Positions 35,837 through 45,014 of a stretch of 64,000 nt of DNA are shown here, in pieces. The notes under the pieces were generated by a model. The model was not told where the DNA came from and did not search any database. It was given only the letters and a program-made list of their open reading frames with translations. A program made the position numbers and the translations under genes. Source of the stretch: Gaetbulibacter_A aestuarii (lineage in GTDB: Bacteria > Bacteroidota > Bacteroidia > Flavobacteriales > Flavobacteriaceae); the NCBI RefSeq assembly GCF_039537665.1, contig NZ_BAABAY010000002.1, positions 1-64,000 of the forward strand. Direction: 5' to 3'. Position 1 is the stretch's first letter, and each line of letters starts with the position of its first letter.

Positions 35837-37327
35837 ATGAATTGGATTTCAAAAAGGTTGGTTTTAATTATCATGGTCGTATTCTTAGTGGGTTGTAAAA
35901 AAGAAGTAAAAATTTGTGGCAAGAAGGATAATCGACCAAACATTATTTTTCTAATGGATGATCAACATCGCTACAATGCCCTCGGAGTTTTAAATTCTGA
36001 GATAAAAACACCAACTCTAGATAGTTTAGCAAGAAATGGTGTTTTATTTACTCAGGCTGTATGTCAGGTTCCAATGTGTGTTCCCAGTCGGAATTCATTA
36101 ATGTTTGGATTGTTACCAAATCAAACTGGAGTCTACAGAAATGCTGGTGGTGGTGTTCCTGATTCTTTAATGCCTGGAAAAACTATGGCGCAATATTTCA
36201 AAGATGCAGGTTATGAAACAGCTGGTTTTGGAAAAGCACATTGGGGTAAATTTAAAACTAATACAAGGGGCTTTGAAACTCGATATGTATCTGAGATTCC
36301 TGAAAAAGGAGCAATTAGTATGGCTGAAGTAAATCCAGAAGCCAAAGCCAAATACGATGCAGAAGTCGCCCCAATGGGACCTGGAGAAGAAAATAACATT
36401 GGATATTTAGGTTTTACAAGTAAATTACCGGAGAAGGACCATAGAGATGGATGGATCACAAAACAAGCCATCAATTATTTGAAAAAAAGAAACGATGAAA
36501 GACCCTTATTCTTTTATCTCTCGTACATGAAACCTCATGCTGGAAATAATATTCCTAAAGGTTATGAAGACCTCTACAATTTGGATAGTATTACTTATGT
36601 AAAACAACCACAATGGAGCCAAGATTATTCACCTCATGCCGCTGGTGATAACAGAAATGATATGTATATAAATTTCTGGAAGAATGCCTCTGAAAAGCAG
36701 TGGAAACTAATGACCATGCGTTATTATGCTAATGTTTCCTGGATCGATGATATGATGGGTAGAGTTTTAGCTGAACTAAGAAAAAAGGGTTTGCTGGAAA
36801 ACAGTATCATTATTTTTACTTCGGACCACGGCGAAATGTTGGGCGCACGCTATTACAGATTTAATAAGTACTGCCTTTATGATCCGAGCGTCAGGGTGCC
36901 AATGATCTTAGCAGGCACTGCCTTGCCAAAGAGTGTCAAGCGAAACACCAAAAATCCTGAATTGGTTGAAAACATTGATGTTTTGCCAACTTTGTTAAGC
37001 GTTGCAGGCATAAAACCAGATAGGGAATTACCAGGAAAAAGTTTAGTAACACCAATTCAAAGGAATGCAAATTTTTCGGAATTGCATGAGCGAAAAGGTC
37101 AGGCTGCTTTTATGTGGCGAACTAAAGATTATAAACTAATTTTAGTTCTAAAAAGAAAAAACAATGTCAATGATTATAGTAAAGATGACATTATTACCGG
37201 TGAATTTTATGATCTAAAAAACGACCCAAATGAATGGTATGACCTTTACAATACCGATAAATTTTCTGACATTCAAAAAGCCTTTAAAAATGACCTTCTA
37301 GATTTTTTGAAATCTATGAAACAATAA
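35837..37327 (+). CDS. Sulfatase (S1 family), last gene of the operon, lipoprotein
   Basis: This 496-residue sulfatase is taken from the ATG at 35837. The TTG at 35786 would add 17 residues before a signal peptide that already ends properly at VGC. The formylglycine motif is CVPSR from Cys81. Other active-site segments are FLMDDQHRY near the N-terminus, FGKAHWG and FTSDHGEM. It ends at a strong terminator 13 bp after the stop codon, which closes the operon sulfatase-GH106-GH78-rhaM-sulfatase. Its MDDQH start differs from the other sulfatases here, so it probably handles another sulfate position. The sugar is unknown. Confidence 0.9.
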   Translation: MNWISKRLVLIIMVVFLVGCKKEVKICGKKDNRPNIIFLMDDQHRYNALGVLNSEIKTPTLDSLARNGVLFTQAVCQVPMCVPSRNSLMFGLLPNQTGVYRNAGGGVPDSLMPGKTMAQYFKDAGYETAGFGKAHWGKFKTNTRGFETRYVSEIPEKGAISMAEVNPEAKAKYDAEVAPMGPGEENNIGYLGFTSKLPEKDHRDGWITKQAINYLKKRNDERPLFFYLSYMKPHAGNNIPKGYEDLYNLDSITYVKQPQWSQDYSPHAAGDNRNDMYINFWKNASEKQWKLMTMRYYANVSWIDDMMGRVLAELRKKGLLENSIIIFTSDHGEMLGARYYRFNKYCLYDPSVRVPMILAGTALPKSVKRNTKNPELVENIDVLPTLLSVAGIKPDRELPGKSLVTPIQRNANFSELHERKGQAAFMWRTKDYKLILVLKRKNNVNDYSKDDIITGEFYDLKNDPNEWYDLYNTDKFSDIQKAFKNDLLDFLKSMKQ

Positions 37328-37340
37328 TTTAACTTCTAAT

Positions 37341-37370
37341 AAAAAGGAGTGAAACCTTTCACTCCTTTTT
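37341..37370 (+). terminator. Strong intrinsic terminator of the PUL operon
   Basis: AAAAAGGAGTGAAA and TTTCACTCCTTTTT form a perfect 14-bp palindrome with a tiny CC centre, so the real loop will open by a few bases. The run of T on the 3' side acts as the release tract. The hairpin is symmetrical and could also work on the minus strand. Confidence 0.85.
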
Positions 37371-37756
37371 ATCATTTATGTTATACTCCTTTATTTTTTG
37401 AACAACCTATTCGAAAAGGTTTTATTATTTTGATTAGACATAAGGGCGGCTGTTACTCCTTTAATTCTCATAATTTCCTTTTATCATCAAATTAACAATT
37501 TTTTATTTTTTAATTTAAGTCTTCGTGGAGTTGTTTTAATTAAACTAAGAAATTAAAAACAGGATAGTACAGGATAAAAACTTCAAAAAAAGTTTGGATT
37601 TTTAAAATATTGCGGTTTGGTAATTGGCAGAAGCGTTGGACATTTTATCAAAGGGTTCATCTTAAAATTGAGGTTTCTTTGTATAAAATTTTACCTAATA
37701 ATTTTTTCGGACTACATAACCTTGAATAAAAAACAACTTTTAAAAACCATATTTTT
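37371..37756. other. Intergenic region with an operator copy
   Basis: No gene is seen in these 386 bases. They hold one direct-repeat operator (37559-37575), 181 bp upstream of the interrupted lipoprotein gene. The remainder is AT-rich. If the same regulator acts here, a long leader follows. Confidence 0.5.
37559..37575 (+). promoter_or_regulatory. Direct-repeat operator, most symmetrical copy
   Basis: ACAGGAT-AGT-ACAGGAT: here both half-sites are identical, which shows most clearly that the motif is a direct repeat with 10-bp spacing. It points towards the interrupted lipoprotein gene at 37757. Confidence 0.65.
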
Positions 37757-39148
37757 ATGAGAAATTGTATTACTTTTTTAATGGCTGTCCTACTTTGTTT
37801 TAGTTGTAGCAAAAATAGCGAAGTTAAAAATATTCAGGAACAACCTGTTAGTTCGATTCAAGCGGTTAGTCTGTCAAATATTCAATCTTTACAAACATCC
37901 TTAAATGTATTATTTAATGTTAAGGTTGGAGGAAGTGATTTTATGGCTACAAAAAATGCCATTGAGGCTAGTAATTTTACTATTGATTGACAAGCTTATT
38001 ATTTACCAACTTCTGAGATTAGTGGTCAAACAGCTCCCTTTTACCGTCTTAATAATGGAAGCGGTGACCACATGACTTCATTCGTCTCGGGTGAAGGCGG
38101 TTATACTACAGAAGGGATCTTAGGTCATGCATGGTTGTCAAGTGCTGCACCCTCGGGTACGGTTAAAATGCTTCGAGGAGTAAACCCATCCATTGGAGAT
38201 CATGCCTTGATGAATCCAAATTATCTAATTAGTGGTTATAATCAGGAGATATTTTCCAATTACGCTTATCCACGTTTCAATAAAGCTGAAGAGTTATTAA
38301 CTCTTCAAGGAAGTGCAATCCAAGTAAAATCAAATTTAGTAGCCGGTGGAACAGTTTGGGAGCTTTGGTGGAATGGAAAGCAATTTATTGACCACAAAGA
38401 TTATGGTCGAGAAATGCAATCCTCATTGAATTTAGGAAATGGTGCGTTGCCGACCGAAGGAGGAGATAAATGGAGTGATAGTAACCCATTTTATATGCAT
38501 GGTTCTCCGATAATAGAGGCTTATAATAATGGGGCGACACAGATAACTTCAGCAGTTCCTTTAGAATGGTTTAATGATAGTTTCAATACTTCGGGAAACC
38601 AACATGAATTGGTAATATATAAAGATTTTAAATTGGGAAAAAAACTTAAGTTAGACCAAGCTCTTAATCTGGGAAATTATAATTATTTAAATAGTCAAAT
38701 AATAACATATGAGACTAACTTTTATACACCTACAGATCTTACAAATGTGCATATTGAAGTTCCAACGACATATTTACCCACAGAATTTAGTCGTTTTTTC
38801 GAAATAGATGCGTCTAAGTCAAATTTAAATGATGGTTTGACCGAAGTATTTTTAAATGTAAATGAATCAAAACAGTCACCAAAACCCTTAGCTGGGGGTA
38901 TAGCTATAGCGACTAATAATTTAAATTATGCGATGGGGATTTATATTAATGTTAACATGGTAGAAAGCCAGGATGTTGGTTCAAATTATTATTTCAGAAA
39001 CTGGAAATTTGAAAATACTAGTAAATGGTCTGCAGGTAGATATGGAACTATAACAAGTGGTAATCATACTTATAAAAGTTATGTAATCGTAGGAACACTT
39101 GATAATGTTAGAGTAGCGATGCGAACACTTTATTTAAATGGGTATTAA
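37757..39148 (+). pseudogene. PUL lipoprotein of unknown family interrupted by an in-frame TGA
   Basis: A lipoprotein signal peptide (LLCFSC) begins at the ATG. The frame meets TGA at 37988-37990 (codon 78) and then stays open, in the same frame, to 39148. The two parts would make one 463-residue secreted protein. The TGA sits where tryptophan would fit by one base change (TGG), in TID-stop-QAYYLP. I do not recognise the family. The sequence is rich in aromatic residues (WELWWNGKQF, WKFENTSKW) and beta-strand patterns, as in carbohydrate-binding or lyase-like sandwich folds. It follows an operator copy and lies between the rhamnosidase operon and GH28. It may be a recent pseudogene or carry a sequencing error; readthrough is the least likely option. 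Confidence 0.75.
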
Positions 39149-39179
39149 AAAAATAATTATTATTCAATATAGTCCAATT

Positions 39180-39505
39180 TTAGTTGACGTAGTGACAGGA
39201 CGTCGGTTCTTAAGACATCTTGCAAAATCTCCTGACATTTCACCACGTCATTATTTAATTATGCTTGCTTCAATTGGTTTTGATCAACCAGAAGTGCTTT
39301 AGCGTAGGCTTTTGAAATAGCCTCAAGCGATTGAAGTAAATCTTCAATGGGATCCTTACGTTATGACTGGCATCGATCATCCAGGCCAGGTCAGGATTGT
39401 TTTTGTTATTTTGCATCCCATAAACCAATTTCTTGAAAATGAGGAAGAGGGCATAGGGTCATAAAGAATAAGAATCTTCTAAGGGTCATCATACTTTAAT
39501 TTGGA
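39180..39505 (-). pseudogene. Decayed fragment of a second L-rhamnose isomerase gene
   Basis: Read on the minus strand, this stretch aligns with residues about 281-385 of the rhaI gene at 7184-8464. Recognisable pieces are YALFLIFKKLVYGMQNN, PDLAWMIDASHN, YAKALLVDQNQLK, NDVVKCQEILQ and RTDV. The frame is broken by several stops and shifts, including one right after DASHN and a stop in the KYDDP segment. Both ends of the gene are missing. It is therefore a relic of a paralogous rhamnose isomerase inside the PUL. The operator copy at 39535-39551 faces it. Confidence 0.88.
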
Positions 39506-39534
39506 CTAAAATAATAGGTCCAAAGAAAATAACT

Positions 39535-39551
39535 ATCCTGTACTATGATGC
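39535..39551 (-). promoter_or_regulatory. Direct-repeat operator facing the rhaI relic
   Basis: Read on the minus strand: GCATCAT-AGT-ACAGGAT, with one mismatch in the first half-site. It points towards the decayed rhaI copy, not towards GH28, although it lies 119 bp upstream of the GH28 ATG. Either it is left over from a lost rhamnose operon or it works in reverse for GH28. Confidence 0.5.
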
Positions 39552-39670
39552 GCGAAACCGAATATTTGGCTAAGCTTTTATATCGATTATCGCAAAGAGC
39601 CTGAAAGCACAGGATACTTTACTTTGTGGTTTGTTTTAAATTTATGGTCTTAGTTAGAAAATCTTTATTT

Positions 39671-41143
39671 ATGATAAAAGTTAAATTGACATTGGTTTCT
39701 GTCTTGCTTCTAATAATTAGTTCTTGTAAAGGACCGCGGCAAACCAATGAGGAAATACATTCAAAAGAGCACAATTTTCAACCGAACTGGATCAATGATG
39801 TTGGATCAAAGGAATTTGAAATATCTGATCACACCTTTTATGTGAATGATTTTGGAGCGGTAAATGACGGTAAAACTTTAAATACCGAAGCGATCCAAAA
39901 AACTATAGATGCATGCTACAAAAGCGGAGGGGGAATTGTAACCTTTAAACCCGGGGATTATTTAACGGGCTCTGTTTTTATAAAAGAAAATATCCGATTT
40001 ATTGTTCCTAAAGGGGTTGTGCTAAAGGGTAGTGAGGATATTAATGATTATGAAGAAATTTTTACGCGCATTGCAGGAATTGAATTAACCTGGCCGGCAG
40101 CCTTAATCAATGTTAGAAGCCAAAAAAATGTAATAATTGAAGGAGATGGTCTAATAGATGGCCAGGGTAAAGTATTTTGGGATTATTACTGGGATTTACG
40201 GAAAAATGATTACGAACCTCGTGGACTCCGCTGGATTGTTGATTATGATGCCAAACGCCCAAGAACTATTCTCATTTCAAATTCTCAAGATGTATTTCTG
40301 AAAAATTTAAATATTCAACGCGCTGGATTCTGGACAGTTCAGGTTCTATATTCTCAGCATATTACCGTAGATGGGATTACCATAAGAAATAATATAGAAG
40401 GCCATGGTCCAAGTACGGATGGTATCGATATCGATTCTTCAAAATGGATTTTGGTAAAGAACTGTGATGTGGACTGCAATGATGATAATTATTGTTTAAA
40501 AGCCGGTCGTGACTGGGATGGACAAAGGGTAAATAAACCGACAGAATATGTTGTTATCAAAGATTGTATTGCTCGTCAAGGGTCAGGATTATTTACTTTA
40601 GGCAGTGAAACGGCAGGTAGTATTCGTAATGTGTATGTTTACAATATTCAAGGATTCGGAACGAAAAATGGATTGAATATAAAATCTGCAACCACCAGAG
40701 GAGGAACGGTTGAAGATATTTATATGGAAAATATTAAGATGGACAGCGTTAGAACGTTTATGGAGGTTTCAATGAACTGGAATCCAAGCTACAGTTATTC
40801 CAAATTACCAAAGGAATTTAATAAGGATTCTATTCCTGAGCATTGGAAGAAAATGCTTCATAAAGTACCCCTATCTAAAGGGATTCCCACCTTTAAGAAT
40901 ATAACACTTTATAACATTGATATCAAAGGCGCTGGAAAAGTTATAAATGTAAATGGTTTAAAGAATTCTATTATCAAAAATGTAACCTTGAATAAGGTAT
41001 CAATTAAAGCAAAAACTGCAGGCCAAATAAATTACAGTGCGAATTGGAAACTTCATAATGTAGAAATTCAAACTGCCGATGAATCCAGGGTTAAGTTAAA
41101 AAATACCACTTATATAGAAATTCCAGAATCAGTCTACAACTAA
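39671..41143 (+). CDS. GH28-family (polygalacturonase-like) lipoprotein with altered active-site motifs
   Basis: This 490-residue protein is taken from the ATG at 39671, where the lipoprotein signal (LIISSC) begins; a GTG at 39626 would add 15 residues. It has the right-handed beta-helix of glycoside hydrolase family 28. The catalytic aspartates are kept in STDGID (Asp250) and DDNYCLK (Asp271-272). The third motif, normally GHG, is GSG (Ser305), and the RIK motif is NIK (Asn336). Loss of both the histidine and the arginine that bind galacturonate suggests a substrate other than polygalacturonan, for example a rhamnose- or uronic-acid-containing glycan. It is followed by the DUF4450 gene after 11 bp. 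Confidence 0.88.
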   Translation: MIKVKLTLVSVLLLIISSCKGPRQTNEEIHSKEHNFQPNWINDVGSKEFEISDHTFYVNDFGAVNDGKTLNTEAIQKTIDACYKSGGGIVTFKPGDYLTGSVFIKENIRFIVPKGVVLKGSEDINDYEEIFTRIAGIELTWPAALINVRSQKNVIIEGDGLIDGQGKVFWDYYWDLRKNDYEPRGLRWIVDYDAKRPRTILISNSQDVFLKNLNIQRAGFWTVQVLYSQHITVDGITIRNNIEGHGPSTDGIDIDSSKWILVKNCDVDCNDDNYCLKAGRDWDGQRVNKPTEYVVIKDCIARQGSGLFTLGSETAGSIRNVYVYNIQGFGTKNGLNIKSATTRGGTVEDIYMENIKMDSVRTFMEVSMNWNPSYSYSKLPKEFNKDSIPEHWKKMLHKVPLSKGIPTFKNITLYNIDIKGAGKVINVNGLKNSIIKNVTLNKVSIKAKTAGQINYSANWKLHNVEIQTADESRVKLKNTTYIEIPESVYN

Positions 41144-41154
41144 AATACAACCCT

Positions 41155-44100
41155 ATGTGCTATTCCAGGAAAATAAACGTTTTGGTGTGGGTTCTAATGG
41201 CTGCTATTTCAATACCAACCAGAGCGCAGGAAGACAAAACACCCAAAGCTGGATCAAGGAAAGTACATTATATGCCGGACGGTTATGGTTTTGTTCTAAA
41301 AAATGGGTCTCGAAAATTTAATAGAGCCCTATATGGGACAAATACAGGTTTTCGGATAGAAGCGGGTGATTTACCTGAATTCGCTCTTTATCTACCGGGT
41401 ATGGGTGGTAATTTTCAATTTGGAATTGCCGATAAATCAACCTCTAAATGGATTACGGAAGGTGATTCGATTTCCACTAGGTACAATCCTGGCGAAATGA
41501 TTTATGAGATTAGGGATAGTTTAATAGATAATGGCATTATTAAAATTCATCTTGTAGCTCACCCAGAAAAAGAAGCCATGATTGCTCAAATTGAAACCGA
41601 AAATATCCCAAAAGGGATTAGTTTATTTTGGTTATATGGTGGTGTCAATGGTAAGAAATTCAATAGGGATGGTGATATAGGAGCAGATCCGGAATCTGTA
41701 TTTTATTTAAAACCTGAGTATTGTGTTAATAATAAATATACAATTAAAAATAATCACTTTGTTTTAAATTTTGGGGTTGAGAACAAAAAACAAAAAGCAC
41801 AAAACAAGAACATTATAACTGGACGATTTCCGAAGTCCTTAATAAGGCAAGTTGAAATAAATAACCTGAGTAATCCATTAGAATTGTTTCAATCAGTTGC
41901 AGAGGACCATCCTGCTATCCTTGGAAAAATTGATTTAAATTCAAGTCAAAAGTTATTCTGGGAAATTGAATATGGGAAATCTGAATCACAAAAGAATCAG
42001 AAAAATATAGCATCCGAATTCCAGGAGGGTATTAAAAAAATCAATCATCTGACTCAAAGAGTTCTCCTTAAAACACCGGATTCCTATGTAAATACGCTAG
42101 GTGGTGCATTAGCTATTGCCGGTGATGCCATATGGGAATATCCTGCTTATTTACATGGTGCTGTGGCATGGCGAATGCATTTAAATGGATGGCGTGGTGC
42201 CTATGTGGCTGATCCTTTGGGCTGGCATGATCGCGCAGAAGCCCATTTCAAAAGCTATGGAAAATCTCAAGTCATGGAACCTGAATCAGGTCCGGTCGTT
42301 TTCGATACATTTAGGAATTTAGCAAGGCAAAAGGAGGTTTTGGGTACCACCTTATATAGCAGAGGTTATATTAGTAGTAGTCCCAATGACAATACCAAAG
42401 TTAATCTCTATGACATGAATCCAGTTTTCATAAATCAGTTGTTACAGCATTATCAATGGACTGGTGATTTAGAGTTTATAAAAGAATTATGGCCTGTTGT
42501 TAAGCGTCATATAGATTGGGAAAAACGGAATTTTGATGCCGACAGTGATGGCCTATATGATGCCTATGCCAACATTTGGGCCAGTGATGCGTTAGAGTAT
42601 AGTGGTGGTGGCGTAACCTATGCATCTGCCTATAATTATAGTTGCAATCTTTTCGCGGCCAGCATCGCTCAATTATTAAATGAAAATCCAGACCCATATT
42701 TGCACGAAGCAAAACAGATAAAATCGGCTGTCGAAAACAATTTATGGATTTCTGAGAAAGGCGTTTTTTCTGAATATAAAGACAAATTAGGAAGGCAATT
42801 GGTGCATGATCAACCGGGGCTTTGGACCATTTATCATAGTATTGATGAGGGAATTGCTAACTCTTTTCAAGCTTGGCAAAGCCTAAGATACATTGATACA
42901 GAAATACCTCATATTCCTGTAAAGGCAAAAGGGCTATCAGAATCTAATTTATATCTTTTGTCAACTTCTAATTGGCAACCATATACCTGGTCAGTAAATA
43001 ATGTGGCATTGGCTGAAAATTTAAATACCGCTTTAGCTTACTGGGAGGGTGGACGTCCTGAGGAGGCTTTCAAATTATGGCAAAGTTCTTTGATTGAAAG
43101 TATGTATTTAGGTGCCTCACCGGGAGGTTTTGAAATGCTATCTTACTACGATGCAATGCGTGGGGAATCATATCGTGATTTTGCTGATCCCATTGGAATG
43201 GCTGCCAGGTCTTTGGTTGAAGGCTTGTTTGGTATTCAACCAAACGCCATCAAAGACACCTTATTTATTAAGCCAGGATTTCCATCGGAATGGAACCATG
43301 CTTCTCTACAAGTTCCGGATATAAGCTTATCATTTCAAAGAATAAATGAGGTGTTAACATATGATATAAAATCAAATTTTCGGGATAAAATGGGTCTTCA
43401 ATTTACTCTGGATGTTTTAAATGATGGTATAGAATATGTGACCATCAATGATAAACCCGTTAAGTGGCAACCTATGACTAATGCTATAGGAAACCCTGAA
43501 ATAATAATCAAGAGTCCTTATCAAAAAAATTACCGAATAGACATCAAATTCGGAGGAAATTCGATAGAAACACCTAAAAATAAATTTAAGGTAAGCGCCA
43601 ATCAAGAATTCACATTTAGAACAACTCAATCGATAATTGATAGTGTTTATGATCCTCAAAAAGCCATTTCCAAATTAAAATTGACCGCCCGAAATTTTCA
43701 ATTTAAAGTACTCGCTAAATCAGGAAATAAAACATTTTTTGTTCGATTAAAACAAAATACTCAAACTTGGTGGCAACCTGTTTATTTAAATGTGAAGTTT
43801 AATAAAGATTCGCTTTCAAAATTTCAAAATTGGGATAAAGTAATACCAGAGACAACTCATTTTGAAAAAGTATCATTAGATTCAATATTCAATTGTAAGG
43901 TCACGGATATATTTAATCAACGTTATTTGGAACCAAGACCAAAAACCCCAACTTTACAATTGCCTGTTCAAGGTATTGGAAACTGGTGTTATCCCTTTAT
44001 AAAACCAACAATTGATGATTCTGGTTTAAGGAATAAGGCTGGAAAAACTAATAATACCATTTTAAGTCCTCAGGGAATTCCCTTTAGAACACCATCTGAT

Positions 44101-44583
44101 GCAATGAAAAATAATGTTTTATTTGTTTCACAGTGGGATAATTTTCCCGATCAAGTTGAAATACCACTTTCAGGCAAAGCTTCTCATGCATATTTTATGA
44201 TGGTAGGTACAACCAATCCAATGCAAAGTCGACTAGTAAATGGTCAGATCGTAATAAACTATAATGATGGAACTAAGGATATCCTCAATCTTAGAAATCC
44301 TGAAAATTGGTGGCCGATAGAGCAAGATTATTTTGTAGACGGTTTGGCTTTTACAACGGATGACCCAAAACCTCCCAGAGTTTATTTAAAATCGGGAGTC
44401 ATCACAAGACAGTTTAAAGATTTTAAACCCATAAAAGGTTTTACTCAATATGGTGTTGATGGTGGTGCGGGTACAATTTTAGATATGCCTTTGGACTCAA
44501 GCAAAATATTGAAATCTTTCGAAGTTAGGGCTGTTGCGAATGATGTGATTATTGGTCTAATGAGTTGTACTTTAATACCTTAA
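41155..44583 (+). CDS. DUF4450-family secreted protein (six-hairpin glycosidase-like)
   Basis: This 1142-residue protein has a cleaved signal peptide (ISIPTRAQ) and matches the Bacteroidetes DUF4450 family: HYMPDGYGFVLKNGSRKFNR near the N-terminus, then a central (alpha/alpha)6-like domain with WEYPAYLHGAVAWRMHLNGW and LYDAYANIWASDA. A C-terminal beta-rich extension covers roughly residues 760-1142. The fold is related to six-hairpin glycosidases such as GH78, GH95 and GH127. No activity is established to my knowledge. It lies 11 bp after GH28 and is the last gene of the PUL. It may be an exo-glycosidase on the rhamnose-containing glycan. No single catalytic residue can be assigned with confidence. 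Confidence 0.8.
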   Translation: MCYSRKINVLVWVLMAAISIPTRAQEDKTPKAGSRKVHYMPDGYGFVLKNGSRKFNRALYGTNTGFRIEAGDLPEFALYLPGMGGNFQFGIADKSTSKWITEGDSISTRYNPGEMIYEIRDSLIDNGIIKIHLVAHPEKEAMIAQIETENIPKGISLFWLYGGVNGKKFNRDGDIGADPESVFYLKPEYCVNNKYTIKNNHFVLNFGVENKKQKAQNKNIITGRFPKSLIRQVEINNLSNPLELFQSVAEDHPAILGKIDLNSSQKLFWEIEYGKSESQKNQKNIASEFQEGIKKINHLTQRVLLKTPDSYVNTLGGALAIAGDAIWEYPAYLHGAVAWRMHLNGWRGAYVADPLGWHDRAEAHFKSYGKSQVMEPESGPVVFDTFRNLARQKEVLGTTLYSRGYISSSPNDNTKVNLYDMNPVFINQLLQHYQWTGDLEFIKELWPVVKRHIDWEKRNFDADSDGLYDAYANIWASDALEYSGGGVTYASAYNYSCNLFAASIAQLLNENPDPYLHEAKQIKSAVENNLWISEKGVFSEYKDKLGRQLVHDQPGLWTIYHSIDEGIANSFQAWQSLRYIDTEIPHIPVKAKGLSESNLYLLSTSNWQPYTWSVNNVALAENLNTALAYWEGGRPEEAFKLWQSSLIESMYLGASPGGFEMLSYYDAMRGESYRDFADPIGMAARSLVEGLFGIQPNAIKDTLFIKPGFPSEWNHASLQVPDISLSFQRINEVLTYDIKSNFRDKMGLQFTLDVLNDGIEYVTINDKPVKWQPMTNAIGNPEIIIKSPYQKNYRIDIKFGGNSIETPKNKFKVSANQEFTFRTTQSIIDSVYDPQKAISKLKLTARNFQFKVLAKSGNKTFFVRLKQNTQTWWQPVYLNVKFNKDSLSKFQNWDKVIPETTHFEKVSLDSIFNCKVTDIFNQRYLEPRPKTPTLQLPVQGIGNWCYPFIKPTIDDSGLRNKAGKTNNTILSPQGIPFRTPSDAMKNNVLFVSQWDNFPDQVEIPLSGKASHAYFMMVGTTNPMQSRLVNGQIVINYNDGTKDILNLRNPENWWPIEQDYFVDGLAFTTDDPKPPRVYLKSGVITRQFKDFKPIKGFTQYGVDGGAGTILDMPLDSSKILKSFEVRAVANDVIIGLMSCTLIP

Positions 44584-44963
44584 AAAAATGAATAAAAAAG
44601 ATTATTGAATATTACTCTTTGAGAGCCATTATTACTGCGTTTGGAATAAGCACTAAAAGCAAATAGAATTTAAAAGTATACCGAAAAGTAATTTTTACCA
44701 CGACAGATTTTATGGTATGTTTTTCATATTGATATGGATTAAATGATTGTCACTTATTAGGAAAAGGAGTTATTCCTGGTCAAGGCTGTTTTGATAAATT
44801 TAAAATAAGTGCCGTAAACACAAAATTTTAATAAACTTTACTTTTTAGATATGTGCAAAAATTGATTTTAAATATATGTCAAGAGGTTTTTATAAAATTG
44901 ACATTGTTTGAAAAATTGAAAGACTAAATTCTGATTAAATGAATTATTAGTTTAATATCCTCC

Positions 44964-45014
44964 AAAAAGTTTGAACTTTTGCCACCAGGGGTCACGAAGA
45001 AAAATCCTAATGTT
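44964..45014 (+). repeat. ~50-bp repeat, copy 1 (left of the signalling cluster)
   Basis: The stretch begins AAAAAGTTTGAACTTTTGC, contains GGGTCAC, and ends AAATCCTAATGTTT. A second copy at 55152-55201 has the same order of blocks with a few substitutions. Both lie directly before a hairpin terminator on the plus strand. They flank the 10-kb signal-transduction cluster in direct orientation. Confidence 0.65.

Noticed and set aside
39609..39615. Single ACAGGAT upstream of GH28
   Set aside because: The partner position 10 bp upstream reads GCCTGAA and does not match; a lone half-site is weak evidence.
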